Part shown: positions 35,280 through 42,920 of the stretch, in pieces
Position numbering within the stretch: the stretch's first letter is position 1
Layout of the letters: the number at the start of each line of letters is the position of its first letter
Assembly: GCA_050110875.1 (NCBI GenBank)
Contig: CP188828.1
Span: forward strand, 1,426,001 to 1,490,000
Length of the DNA: 64,000 nt
Direction: 5' to 3'
Source of the DNA: Methyloligella sp050110875
GTDB lineage: Bacteria; Pseudomonadota; Alphaproteobacteria; Rhizobiales; Methyloligellaceae
Made by a program: the position numbers and the translations under genes
The notes under the pieces: generated by a model
The model's input: the letters and a program-made list of their open reading frames with translations, nothing else
Database searches by the model: none
What the model was told of the DNA's origin: nothing

Positions 35280-36008
35280 ATGGAAGATCACGAGCATATC
35301 GTCAGCTCTTACGAGGAGGAGCTGTCGTCCCTGAACAACAAGATCGCCCGCATGGGCGGCCTTGCCGAACAGGTGCTCGGCCAGTCCATCGACGCCTTGC
35401 AAGGGCGCGATCCGGAGCTTGCCGCCAACACCATTCAGCAGGACGAGGCGATCGACGCCTTGGAGAAGGAGATCGAGGAGCAGGCGATCACCATGATCGC
35501 CCGGCGCCAGCCGCTGGCCTACGACCTTCGCCAGATCATGGCGGCCTTGCGCATCTCCTCCGATCTGGAGCGCATCGGCGATCTCGGCAAGAACATCGCC
35601 AAGCGGGCGCTTGCCGTGGTGGAGGAACAGCAGCCCAAGCAGCTCATGCTGGGCTTGCGCCATATGGGCGAGCTGGCGCTCGAGCAGCTGAAGGATGTGC
35701 TCGATGCCTTCATCGAGCGGGATGCCGATGCCGCCCTCAAGGTCTGGTACAAGGATGAAGACATCGACGCGATGTACAACTCCCTGTTCCGGGAGCTGCT
35801 CACCTATATGATGGAAGACCCGCGCAATATCGGGCTCTGCACCCATCTTCTGTTTGGAGCGAAGAATATCGAACGCGTCGGCGACCACGCGACCAATATC
35901 GCCGAGACGGTGTATTTCCTTGTCCACGGCACGCCGGTCACCGACGAGCGGCCCAAGGGCGACAAAACCAGCTCCACGCCCTTGCCGCTACAGAGATCCA
36001 CTGGCTAA
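35280..36008 (+). CDS. phoU: Phosphate-specific transport system accessory protein PhoU
   Basis: 242 residues, all helical, with two PhoU repeats carrying the metal-binding E/D-x-x-x-D pattern (LRISSDLERIGDLGKNIAKRA and FGAKNIERVGDHATNIAE in part). Links PstB activity to PhoR and keeps the regulon off when phosphate is plentiful. Confidence 0.93.
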   Translation: MEDHEHIVSSYEEELSSLNNKIARMGGLAEQVLGQSIDALQGRDPELAANTIQQDEAIDALEKEIEEQAITMIARRQPLAYDLRQIMAALRISSDLERIGDLGKNIAKRALAVVEEQQPKQLMLGLRHMGELALEQLKDVLDAFIERDADAALKVWYKDEDIDAMYNSLFRELLTYMMEDPRNIGLCTHLLFGAKNIERVGDHATNIAETVYFLVHGTPVTDERPKGDKTSSTPLPLQRSTG

Positions 36009-36022
36009 CAGGCAGGTCGACC

Positions 36023-36733
36023 ATGACGAACGGAACGGGCGCGAAAGTCCTAGTCGTCGAGGATGAGGAGCCGTTGGCGCTCCTCCTCCGTTACAATCTC
36101 GAAGCAGCTGGCCACAGTGTCGATGTCGTCTATCGCGGCGACGAGGTCGAGCTGCAGATCGCGGAGAATGTCCCCGATCTCATTATCCTGGATTGGATGC
36201 TGCCGGGGATCTCCGGTCTGGAGCTATGCCGGCGCATCCGCACCAATCGGGAATCCCGCCACATCCCCATCATCCTGCTCACCGCGCGCAGCGAGGAGAA
36301 CGACCGCATCCGCGGCCTGACCACCGGCGCCGACGATTACGTCGTGAAACCGTTCTCTGTGCCGGAGCTGATGGCCCGCGTGCAGGCCATCATGCGGCGC
36401 ACCAATCCTGAGCGTATCGCCTCGGTCCTGAGCGCCGGCGATATTGAGCTGGACAGGGTCTCCCACCGGGTGACGCGGAACGGACGCCCGATCCATCTGG
36501 GCCCCACGGAGTTTCGTCTGCTGGAATTTCTCATGCAGAGCCCCGGCCGCGTGTTCAGCCGCGCGCAGCTCCTGGATGGCGTCTGGGGCCGCAACGTCTA
36601 TGTCGACGAGCGTACCGTGGACGTCCATATCGGCCGTCTGCGCAAGGCCATGATGAACGATTCAGAGCAGGATCCGGTCCGCACCGTGCGCGGCGCCGGC
36701 TATGCCTTCTCCGACGCCCTGGAGACGGCTTAG
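36023..36733 (+). CDS. phoB: Phosphate regulon response regulator PhoB
   Basis: 236 residues. Receiver domain with phosphoacceptor aspartate in LIILDWMLPG (about residue 53) and KPFS switch lysine; OmpR-type winged helix ending RTVRGAGYAFSDALE. Binds the Pho boxes upstream of pstS. Its last 4 bases overlap the stop of the convergent epimerase gene, and its final 55 bases recur at 37872 after the assembly gap. Confidence 0.95.
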   Translation: MTNGTGAKVLVVEDEEPLALLLRYNLEAAGHSVDVVYRGDEVELQIAENVPDLIILDWMLPGISGLELCRRIRTNRESRHIPIILLTARSEENDRIRGLTTGADDYVVKPFSVPELMARVQAIMRRTNPERIASVLSAGDIELDRVSHRVTRNGRPIHLGPTEFRLLEFLMQSPGRVFSRAQLLDGVWGRNVYVDERTVDVHIGRLRKAMMNDSEQDPVRTVRGAGYAFSDALETA

Positions 36734-37695
36734 CTGCTAAGTGTTATCGCCTCGGTCGGCGATACAAAAGTCGGATCATGGACGAACGGAAGCGGTGCGT
36801 CGTTTCTTAAGGCATCGAGCAGGTCCGCGAACGTTGTCCGATAGGCGAGTCCGAGCTGCGCTTGCGAGCGGCTGGAATCGTAGACCCGTGAGATCGAGTT
36901 CGGCAGACGCCATCCTTTCTGCGCATACAGCGCTGGCGCATCGGGAAATAGGCGCCGGATGACGGCCGTCGCATCCGTCCTGAGCGCCATGGCATCCTCT
37001 TTCGAAAACGGTGTAGGCGCTGAGATGATGAAGGTGCCGAAGCCGATGGCAGGGGCGTTGTTCAACGCAGCAATATGAGCCCTTGCGGCATCTTCAACCG
37101 TAAGACGGCGATTGAGAAGCTCATTTGCCTTTTGATTTTCCCCGCTTAATTCGAACAGCGTGTCGTCATCCTCCGGAAAGAACCGGCTGGTCCGCAGGAC
37201 GATGCAATTCAGCCCGCGCTCGAGAGCGTGCATGCGGCACAAATTTTCCGCTGCGAGCTTGGTGACGCCGTAAATATTGCGTGGCTCGAGCGGTCCGAAA
37301 ATCTCGTCGAGCCATACTGCCTTGTCGGATTTTTCCTCGCGGATGGCTTGGCTGATCATGAGGGAGGTCGTCGACGTGAAGATAAAGCGGTCATGCCGGG
37401 CCGCGACAGCCGCCTCCAGCAGATTCAACGTGCCGCTCACATTCACATCGACGAAACTTTTCGCCGGAAAACGGGCAATGTCCGGCTTGTGTAGTCCGCC
37501 GGCGTGAATCACCGCATCGATATCGCACCGTGAGAATGCATCATCAATCACGCTGCGATCGGCGACCGATCCCAAGATAGCCGTGTCCGGCCCCGGCACG
37601 ACATCCAAACCGATGACCTCATGCCCTTCATGTCTGAGTTCCGGTGCGAGGAAGCGTCCGAGCCAGCCAGATGATCCCGTCAACAACACGCGCAT
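36730..37695 (-). CDS. NAD(P)-dependent epimerase/dehydratase (variable gene)
   Basis: 321 residues, extended short-chain dehydrogenase fold: Rossmann motif TGSSGWLGRFL at the N-terminus, catalytic YGVTKLAAEN (YxxxK) at about 138-147 and the upstream serine in TSTTSLM. Sugar-nucleotide epimerase-like; substrate unknown. Less GC-rich than its neighbours. The gene lies in one of two alternative phoB-gcrA intervals (see the 36682-38175 entry), so it is probably present in only part of the sequenced population. Confidence 0.82.
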   Translation of the reverse strand: MRVLLTGSSGWLGRFLAPELRHEGHEVIGLDVVPGPDTAILGSVADRSVIDDAFSRCDIDAVIHAGGLHKPDIARFPAKSFVDVNVSGTLNLLEAAVAARHDRFIFTSTTSLMISQAIREEKSDKAVWLDEIFGPLEPRNIYGVTKLAAENLCRMHALERGLNCIVLRTSRFFPEDDDTLFELSGENQKANELLNRRLTVEDAARAHIAALNNAPAIGFGTFIISAPTPFSKEDAMALRTDATAVIRRLFPDAPALYAQKGWRLPNSISRVYDSSRSQAQLGLAYRTTFADLLDALRNDAPLPFVHDPTFVSPTEAITLSS

Positions 37696-37981
37696 GGTCG
37701 AAGTCTTTTCTTACGTTTCGCTCCACGGACACAGGATTGCCTGGAGACCTGATCCCGGTCTTTACCAAAAAAGAAGGCGCCCCCGAATGGCGGCGCCTTC
37801 TCATTCCCCGCTTTTTTGACCNNNNNNNNNNNNNNNNNNNNNNNNNNNNNNNNNNNNNNNNNNNNNNNNNNCACCGTGCGCGGCGCCGGCTATGCCTTCT
37901 CCGACGCCCTGGAGACGGCTTAGCTGTCTGTCCACTGGTGACGGAGTGGGCATCCCGCCGCCGAACACGTTACCCCTAGAT

Positions 37982-38110
37982 CCTCATGGTGAGGGCGCTC
38001 GCATAGCGAGCGCGTCTCGAACCATGTGGCCGCTGCGTGGCTGCGCAAAGGCTTGCACTCACGGGCCTGCACCCTTCGAGACGCGGGCTGCGTCCACCCT
38101 CTGTGTGAGG
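37982..38110. repeat. REP/BIME-like palindromic element (version B of the phoB-gcrA interval)
   Basis: Reverse-orientation relative of the 42372 and 42796 elements: CTCATGGTGAGGGCGCTCGC...TCTCGAACCATG, spacer, then CACCCTTCGAGACGCGGGC...CACCCTC. Confidence 0.75.
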
Positions 38111-38120
38111 AGCTAGCGCA

Positions 38121-38171
38121 AAAAAAGAAGGCGCCCCCGAATGGCGGCGCCTTCTCATTCCCCGCTTTTTT
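38121..38171 (-). terminator. Bidirectional intrinsic terminator after gcrA
   Basis: GAAGGCGCC and GGCGCCTTC form a perfect 9-base stem (38127-38154) with a 10-base loop. Six A on the left give the T run for minus-strand gcrA transcripts; a T run at 38165-38171 is available to plus-strand ones. A copy is at 37767-37821. Confidence 0.88.
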
Positions 38172-38205
38172 GACCGGGCCCGCTCAAACGGCCCCAGCCG
38201 TCCCT

Positions 38206-38715
38206 CTAACCCGTTGCGGATCGCTTATCGCGTCGCCGTTGCACCGGCTGGTACGCCATGCGTGCGTGATAGTCGCAATAGGGCATGCCGGTGCTGCTCT
38301 TGCGTCCGCAAAAATGGAAATCTTCGTCGCCGGGATCGCCGATCGGCCAGCGGCACATACTCTCTTTGAGGCTCAGGATCGTGGCCCGCTCATGCAGCGG
38401 GATCACTAGCTCCTCCACCGGCTGCGGCGGTGCCACAGTCTCCGGCTCTTCCTCGAATTCCGGCTTCAGCGCCGTCGCGCCCCGCGTGGCGTAGACGACA
38501 TTGTTCTGTTTCGGCTGCCGCCGCACCGGCGTCCTGCGGATGCGCGGCGCGCTGGAGCGGGTCGTCGTGGCCCGCGCCGAAAGTCCGAGCCGGTGCACTT
38601 TGCCGATCACGGCGTTGCGGGTCACACCCCCCAACCGTCCGGCAATCTGACTGGCGCTCAGCCCATCGGCCCAGAGCTTCTTGAGAAGCTCCACCCTTTC
38701 TTCATTCCATGCCAT
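38206..38715 (-). CDS. gcrA: Cell-cycle regulator GcrA
   Basis: 169 residues. N-terminal helix-turn-helix (MAWNEERVELLKKLWADGLS, SQIAGRLGGVTRNAVIGKVHRLGL) and C-terminal zinc-type region (CRWPIGDPGDEDFHFCGR, PYCDYHARMAY), the full GcrA layout. GcrA binds sigma-70 holoenzyme and activates promoters carrying CcrM-methylated GANTC sites, coordinating S-phase genes in alphaproteobacteria. GAGGAGG ribosome site. Two GANTC sites sit just upstream, and a CtrA-type site lies about 250 bases upstream. Confidence 0.95.
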   Translation of the reverse strand: MAWNEERVELLKKLWADGLSASQIAGRLGGVTRNAVIGKVHRLGLSARATTTRSSAPRIRRTPVRRQPKQNNVVYATRGATALKPEFEEEPETVAPPQPVEELVIPLHERATILSLKESMCRWPIGDPGDEDFHFCGRKSSTGMPYCDYHARMAYQPVQRRRDKRSATG

Positions 38716-38738
38716 TGATTTTGCCTCCTCGATTTTCG

Positions 38739-38749
38739 GACTCAGAGTC
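38739..38749. promoter_or_regulatory. Two GANTC (CcrM) sites in the gcrA leader
   Basis: GACTC at 38739-38743 and GAGTC at 38745-38749, 24-34 bases before the gcrA ATG. Candidate methylation-dependent control. Confidence 0.6.
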
Positions 38750-38965
38750 CGCCCGCAGCCGCGAAAACGGCTGAGGCCATACTCTGATGTACATTTGAGA
38801 TGGACCGCTCAGATATCGCGAAGACACCGCAATATCTTGTGGCCGAGCGGTTACTACCCTACTAACTCCGGGGGTCGCCAGCAACCGTCCGCCACGGTTG
38901 AAAGCCGCTTTTTCCACCGGAATAGGCGGATTCTGCCACCGCTGGCGCCAGAACACAAACGATCG

Positions 38966-38980
38966 TTAACCTCTTGTTAA
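38966..38980. promoter_or_regulatory. CtrA-type binding site
   Basis: TTAACCTCTTGTTAA is a perfect TTAA-N7-TTAA full site in the region between divergent gcrA and the argD leader. Confidence 0.6.
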
Positions 38981-39021
38981 GAAACTTCGGTGGGTAACCG
39001 GGGGAAGCGGAGGGAAAGCCT

Positions 39022-39084
39022 GTGCAAGACAGGGATGTGACAGCGGCAAGACCTCAGATTGACAGCTTGCGCGGGCAGACCTAA
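39022..39084 (+). CDS. Short leader peptide upstream of argD (candidate attenuator)
   Basis: 20 codons, GTG start seven bases after GGAGGG, product VQDRDVTAARPQIDSLRGQT. Three arginine codons, two of them AGG and AGA, which are rare in a genome this GC-rich. A terminator hairpin follows 15 bases after the stop and argD begins 28 bases after that. A ribosome slowed at these codons when arginyl-tRNA is short could change the folding of the downstream RNA: GCGGGCAG at 39071-39078 can pair imperfectly with CTGCCGC at the left arm of the terminator. The peptide and terminator are seen; the attenuation mechanism is inferred. Confidence 0.55.
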   Translation: MQDRDVTAARPQIDSLRGQT

Positions 39085-39099
39085 AGCTCTTCTATCCCT

Positions 39100-39130
39100 G
39101 CCGCCGCCGGTTCGGCGGCGCTTTTGTTTT
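39100..39130 (+). terminator. Intrinsic terminator in the argD leader
   Basis: GCCGCCG, loop CCGGTT, CGGCGGC, then GCTTTTGTTTT. It lies between the leader peptide and argD, so readthrough must be possible. Confidence 0.85.
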
Positions 39131-39157
39131 GGGGCTTTGCCAGTGAGGGGAATGCCG

Positions 39158-40351
39158 ATGTCGGCCCTCTTTCCAACCTACGCGCGTTCCGATCTCTCAT
39201 TCGAGCGCGGCGAGGGTGCCTGGCTCTTCACGGAGAAAGGCGAACGCTATCTCGACTTCGGCTCGGGCGTGGCGGTGACGGCGCTCGGCCATAGCCATCC
39301 CCATCTGGTCGAGGCCCTGAAGAGCCAAGCCGACAAGGTCTGGCACGTCTCCAACCTGCACCAGATTCCCGGCCAGGAGCGCCTTGCGAAGCGGCTTTGC
39401 CAGGCCAGCTTCGCCGACCGGGTGTTCTTCGCCAATTCCGGTGCCGAGGCGAATGAATGCGCCATCAAGCTGGCCCGGCGCTACCATTATGCCAAGGGGC
39501 ACCCGGAGCTCAGCCGGCTGATCGCTTTCGAAGGGGCTTTCCACGGCCGGACCCTCGCCACCATCGCCGCCGGTGGGCAGTCCAAGCATCTGGATGGCTT
39601 CGGCGAGCCCGTGCCCGGATTCGACCATCTTCCCGCCGGCGATATCGATGCGGTGAAAGCCGCTGTGACAGACGAGACCGCCGGCATCATCATCGAGCCG
39701 GTGATGGGCGAGGGCGGCGTCCGCCTGATCGACCCCGGCTTCCTGCGGGATCTCCGCGCCCTGTGCGACGAGAAGGGCATCCTGCTCATCTTCGACGAGG
39801 TGCAGACCGGCATGGGGCGGACGGGCCGCCTCTTCGCCCATGAATGGGCGGACGTCGAGCCCGACATCATGTCCCTCGCCAAGGGGCTGGGCGGCGGATT
39901 TCCGCTTGGCGCCTGCCTCGCCACGGAAGAGGTCGGCAGCACCATGACCCCCGGCAGCCATGGCTCCACCTTCGGCGGCAATCCGCTGGCCATGGCGGTC
40001 GGCAATGCCGTGCTGGATGTTCTTCTGGAGGAGGGATTCATGGCCCGGGTCGCCGAGACCGCCTTGCGTTTCAAGCAACGTCTCGCCGCCATCAAGGACC
40101 AGCACGCAGACATCATCGAAGAGGTGCGCGGCCAGGGCTTTCTGCTCGGCCTGAAATGCACGTCATCCGTTTCCAATGGCGCGCTGGTGAAGACATTGGC
40201 TGACGAGGGGCTTCTCACCGTGCAGGCGGGGGATAATGTCGTGCGTCTCCTGCCGCCGTTGATCATCGGCGAGGCCGAAATCGACGCGGCCTGCGACAAG
40301 ATTGAAGCCGCTTGCAATGCGCTCGCGCCAGCCGTCGCGGCGAGCGCGTAA
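39158..40351 (+). CDS. argD: Acetylornithine aminotransferase
   Basis: 397 residues from the ATG at 39158, which has GAGGGG at proper spacing. Class III PLP aminotransferase: FANSGAEANECAIKLAR, GAFHGRTLATIAAGG, the aspartate of LIFDEVQTGMGRTG, and the PLP lysine in SLAKGLGGGFPLGA. Fourth step of arginine synthesis (also succinyl-diaminopimelate transamination in many bacteria). First gene of argD-argF-hslO, downstream of the leader peptide and terminator. Confidence 0.93.
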   Translation: MSALFPTYARSDLSFERGEGAWLFTEKGERYLDFGSGVAVTALGHSHPHLVEALKSQADKVWHVSNLHQIPGQERLAKRLCQASFADRVFFANSGAEANECAIKLARRYHYAKGHPELSRLIAFEGAFHGRTLATIAAGGQSKHLDGFGEPVPGFDHLPAGDIDAVKAAVTDETAGIIIEPVMGEGGVRLIDPGFLRDLRALCDEKGILLIFDEVQTGMGRTGRLFAHEWADVEPDIMSLAKGLGGGFPLGACLATEEVGSTMTPGSHGSTFGGNPLAMAVGNAVLDVLLEEGFMARVAETALRFKQRLAAIKDQHADIIEEVRGQGFLLGLKCTSSVSNGALVKTLADEGLLTVQAGDNVVRLLPPLIIGEAEIDAACDKIEAACNALAPAVAASA

Positions 40352-40392
40352 ACGTCAGCCTGAGAGCAGCGGAAAACCGTCAGACCGAGACC

Positions 40393-41376
40393 ATGCAAAA
40401 AGCCACCAGCCAAGCCAGCTATTCGATTCCGGAATCGGGGGAAACCAAGGTCGTGCGGCATTTTCTGGATATCGATACCCTCGATAGCGAGACCCTGAAG
40501 GGCATCCTGAAGCACGCCCACGAGATGAAGGCCGAACGGAAGGAGAATCCCGGTCCGCTGCTGCCGGGCGCCGTGCTGGCCATGATGTTCGAGAAACCCT
40601 CGACCCGGACCCGGGTTTCCTTCGAAGTCGCGATCCACGAGCTGGGCGGCAAGGCGATTGTGCTGAGTGCGAACGATATGCAGCTCGGCCGCGGCGAGAC
40701 CATCGCCGACACGGCGAAGGTTCTTTCCCGCTATGTCGACGCGATCATGCTGCGCACCGGCCCCCACGAGACTCTCCTCGATCTGGCCGGGAATGCCGAT
40801 GTGCCCGTTATCAACGGCCTTACCGGCCGCTCTCATCCGTGTCAGATCATGGCCGATATCATGACTTACGAGGAGCGTAAGGGCCCGATTCAAGGCGCCA
40901 CCGTCGTCTGGGTCGGTGACGCCAACAATGTCGCCGCCTCCTGGATCCATGCGGCGGCCCGCTTCGGCTTCACGCTCAGGATCGCTGCTCCCAAGGAATA
41001 CCCGCCGGCGGAGGATCTGATCGCATTCGCCCGTGCCGAGAATGCCGATGTCAGCGTCACCGAAGACCCGGCCGAGGCGGCGAGAGATGCCGATTGCATC
41101 GTCACCGATGTTTGGGTTTCCATGGGCGATGCGGATGCCGATAAGCGCAAGAAATTGCTCCGGCCCTATCAGGTAAACGCCGACCTGATGAAAAATGCGA
41201 AGTCCGACGCCATATTCATGCACTGCCTACCCGCCCATCGCGGCGACGAGGTGACCGCAGATGTCATCGACGGTCCGCGATCCGTGGTCTGGGACGAGGC
41301 GGAAAATCGGCTTCATGCGCAAAAGGCGATCCTTGCCTGGTGCCTGGAGTCCAAGGCGAAACAATTAGGAGACTGA
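40393..41376 (+). CDS. argF: Ornithine carbamoyltransferase
   Basis: 327 residues from the ATG at 40393. Carbamoyl-phosphate motif EKPSTRTRVSFE (about 67-78), HPCQIMAD, and ornithine/SMG region ending MHCLPAHRGDEV. Makes citrulline in arginine synthesis. Directly follows argD and is followed two bases later by hslO, so one operon. Confidence 0.95.
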   Translation: MQKATSQASYSIPESGETKVVRHFLDIDTLDSETLKGILKHAHEMKAERKENPGPLLPGAVLAMMFEKPSTRTRVSFEVAIHELGGKAIVLSANDMQLGRGETIADTAKVLSRYVDAIMLRTGPHETLLDLAGNADVPVINGLTGRSHPCQIMADIMTYEERKGPIQGATVVWVGDANNVAASWIHAAARFGFTLRIAAPKEYPPAEDLIAFARAENADVSVTEDPAEAARDADCIVTDVWVSMGDADADKRKKLLRPYQVNADLMKNAKSDAIFMHCLPAHRGDEVTADVIDGPRSVVWDEAENRLHAQKAILAWCLESKAKQLGD

Positions 41377-41378
41377 CG

Positions 41379-42335
41379 ATGGCTGGGCCATCTCAGGAGA
41401 TGGCCGAGCTGGTCATCCCCAAAGACGATCTTGCGCTGCCCTTTCAGGCGGAGCTGTCCCACGTGGTCGGCCGGCTGGTGAAGCTCGGCCCCACCGTGGA
41501 CGATATCCTTTCGCGCCACGATTACCCCGAGCCCGTTTCGGAGCTGCTGGGGGAGGCGGTGGCGCTTGCCGCCCTGCTGGGGGCCGCGCTGAAATTCGAA
41601 GGCAAGTTCATCCTCCAGGCCTCGACCGACGGGCCCGTGGATCTGCTGGTGGCGGATTATCAAACGCCCGGCCAGCTCCGCGCCTATGCCCGCTTCGACA
41701 AGGAGCAGGTGGCCGCGCTGGAGGGCGATGACGTGGGCGCCGCAGCGCTGCTCGGCAAGGGCCATTTCGCCATGACCATCGATCGCGGCCCCGACATGGA
41801 GCGCTATCAGGGCGTCGTGCCGCTGGAGGGCGAATCCCTCAGCGAGGCAGCGGATATCTATTTCCGCCAGTCCGAGCAGCTCCCGACCTTCCTGAAGCTC
41901 GTCACCGCCAAGCACTACCAGGGCGAGGACAAGAGCTGGAGCTGGCGCGCCGGCGGTCTTCTGGTTCAGAAGATGACCACCGAAGGCGGGCTGGCGTCGG
42001 AGATGGAAGACGCGACGGAAGAGGAGGACTGGAACCGGGCCAAGCTGCTGGCCGAGACGGTCGAGGATCACGAGCTGCTCGACCCGACCTTGGCGGCCGA
42101 GCGTCTGCTCTACCGGCTCTTCCACGAGGAGCGCGTGCGGGCCTATCCGCCGTTGCCCCTTGATCCCTATTGCAGCTGCTCCCGCGACCGCATCGAGAAC
42201 ATCCTCAAGAATTTCACCGACGAGGAGATCGAGGAGATGACGGTGGAGAACGAGATCGAGGTGACCTGCGAGTTCTGCAACAAGCAGTACAGCTTCGATC
42301 CGGGCGAGCTCAACGCCAAGCGCAAGCCGAATTAG
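41379..42335 (+). CDS. hslO: Redox-regulated chaperone Hsp33
   Basis: 318 residues. The N-terminal chaperone core is followed by the zinc switch: CSCSRDR and CEFCNKQY near the C-terminus supply the four cysteines (CxC and CxxC). Oxidation releases zinc and activates holdase activity in the cytoplasm. Its place behind argF is a common alphaproteobacterial arrangement. Confidence 0.93.
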   Translation: MAGPSQEMAELVIPKDDLALPFQAELSHVVGRLVKLGPTVDDILSRHDYPEPVSELLGEAVALAALLGAALKFEGKFILQASTDGPVDLLVADYQTPGQLRAYARFDKEQVAALEGDDVGAAALLGKGHFAMTIDRGPDMERYQGVVPLEGESLSEAADIYFRQSEQLPTFLKLVTAKHYQGEDKSWSWRAGGLLVQKMTTEGGLASEMEDATEEEDWNRAKLLAETVEDHELLDPTLAAERLLYRLFHEERVRAYPPLPLDPYCSCSRDRIENILKNFTDEEIEEMTVENEIEVTCEFCNKQYSFDPGELNAKRKPN

Positions 42336-42371
42336 GGCGGCTCGCCGTCTGCCTAAGCTCCGCGCACGGAG

Positions 42372-42495
42372 TTTCTCCTCACCCTGAGGGCGAGCGAAGC
42401 TCGCGTCTCGAAGGGTGCAGGCCCGTGCGGTGCAACGCCGTGGCCACATGGTTCGAGACGCGCTCGCGTTCGCGAGCGCCCTCACCATGAGGGGC
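42372..42495. repeat. 124-bp palindromic element, left copy (REP/BIME-like)
   Basis: Two imperfect hairpins: CACCCT...AGGGTG with inner GAGC/GCTC, then CATGGT...ACCATG with inner GCTCGCG/CGCGAGC. Differs from the 42796 copy at only about two or three bases. Confidence 0.92.
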
Positions 42496-42514
42496 TGCGT
42501 GGTAGTCTCTTTCG

Positions 42515-42811
42515 ATGAGCGCCTTCGTCTACATTCTGCGCTGCCGTGATGGCAGCCTCTATACCGGCTCGACCAGAGGCGACCTGAAAGACCGCGTCGA
42601 CCAGCACAATGCAGGATCATTCGGCGGCTACACGGCGACTCGCTTACCGGTCGCGCTAGCTTATGCCGAAGAGTTCGAGCGTATTGTCGATGCGGTAGCC
42701 GCCGAGCGCCGCATCAAGCGCTGGAGTCGAGCGAAGAAGGAAGCGCTGATTGCAGGCGATTTCGCTCAGCTTTCAGCTCTATCTAAACGCAGGACTTTCT
42801 CCTCACCCTGA
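42515..42811 (+). CDS. GIY-YIG endonuclease domain protein flanked by repeats
   Basis: 98 residues, a single GIY-YIG domain: VYILRCRDGSLYTGSTRGDLKDRVDQHN (in segments; the signature is reduced to VYI and YTG), conserved R26, and EKRIKRW-like AERRIKRWSRAKKEAL. Related to UvrC-type and UPF0213 proteins. The gene is bracketed by two near-identical 124-bp palindromic elements; its last codons run into the second one. A role in repeat spread is suggested by this setting but not shown. Confidence 0.82.
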   Translation: MSAFVYILRCRDGSLYTGSTRGDLKDRVDQHNAGSFGGYTATRLPVALAYAEEFERIVDAVAAERRIKRWSRAKKEALIAGDFAQLSALSKRRTFSSP

Positions 42812-42919
42812 GGGCGAGCGAAGCTCGCGTCTCGAAGGGTGGAGGCCCGTGCGGTGCAACGCCGTGGCCACATGGTTCGAGACGCGCTCGCTTTCGCGAG
42901 CGCCCTCACCATGAGGGGC
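42796..42919. repeat. 124-bp palindromic element, right copy (REP/BIME-like)
   Basis: Same orientation and length as the copy at 42372. It overlaps the 3' end of the GIY-YIG gene and reaches the metZ stop codon. Confidence 0.92.
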
Positions 42920-42920
42920 G

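Larger units (their letters stand above)
36682..38175. other. Unresolved assembly bubble: two alternative phoB-gcrA intervals joined through an N gap
   Basis: The last 55 bases of phoB (36682-36736) recur at 37872-37926 just after the gap (N at 37822-37871). The 55 bases before the gap (37767-37821, a hairpin terminator) recur at 38121-38175. Version A (36737-37766) holds the epimerase; version B (37927-38120) holds a palindromic repeat and no gene. Both run between the same two 55-mers, exactly as the two arms of a de Bruijn bubble would. Confidence 0.88.

Noticed and set aside
36682..36736. A second phoB fragment at 37872 as a real partial gene duplication
   Set aside because: It is exactly 55 bases, starts at an N gap and matches the overlap length seen at the pstS gap, so it is a contig-end overlap.
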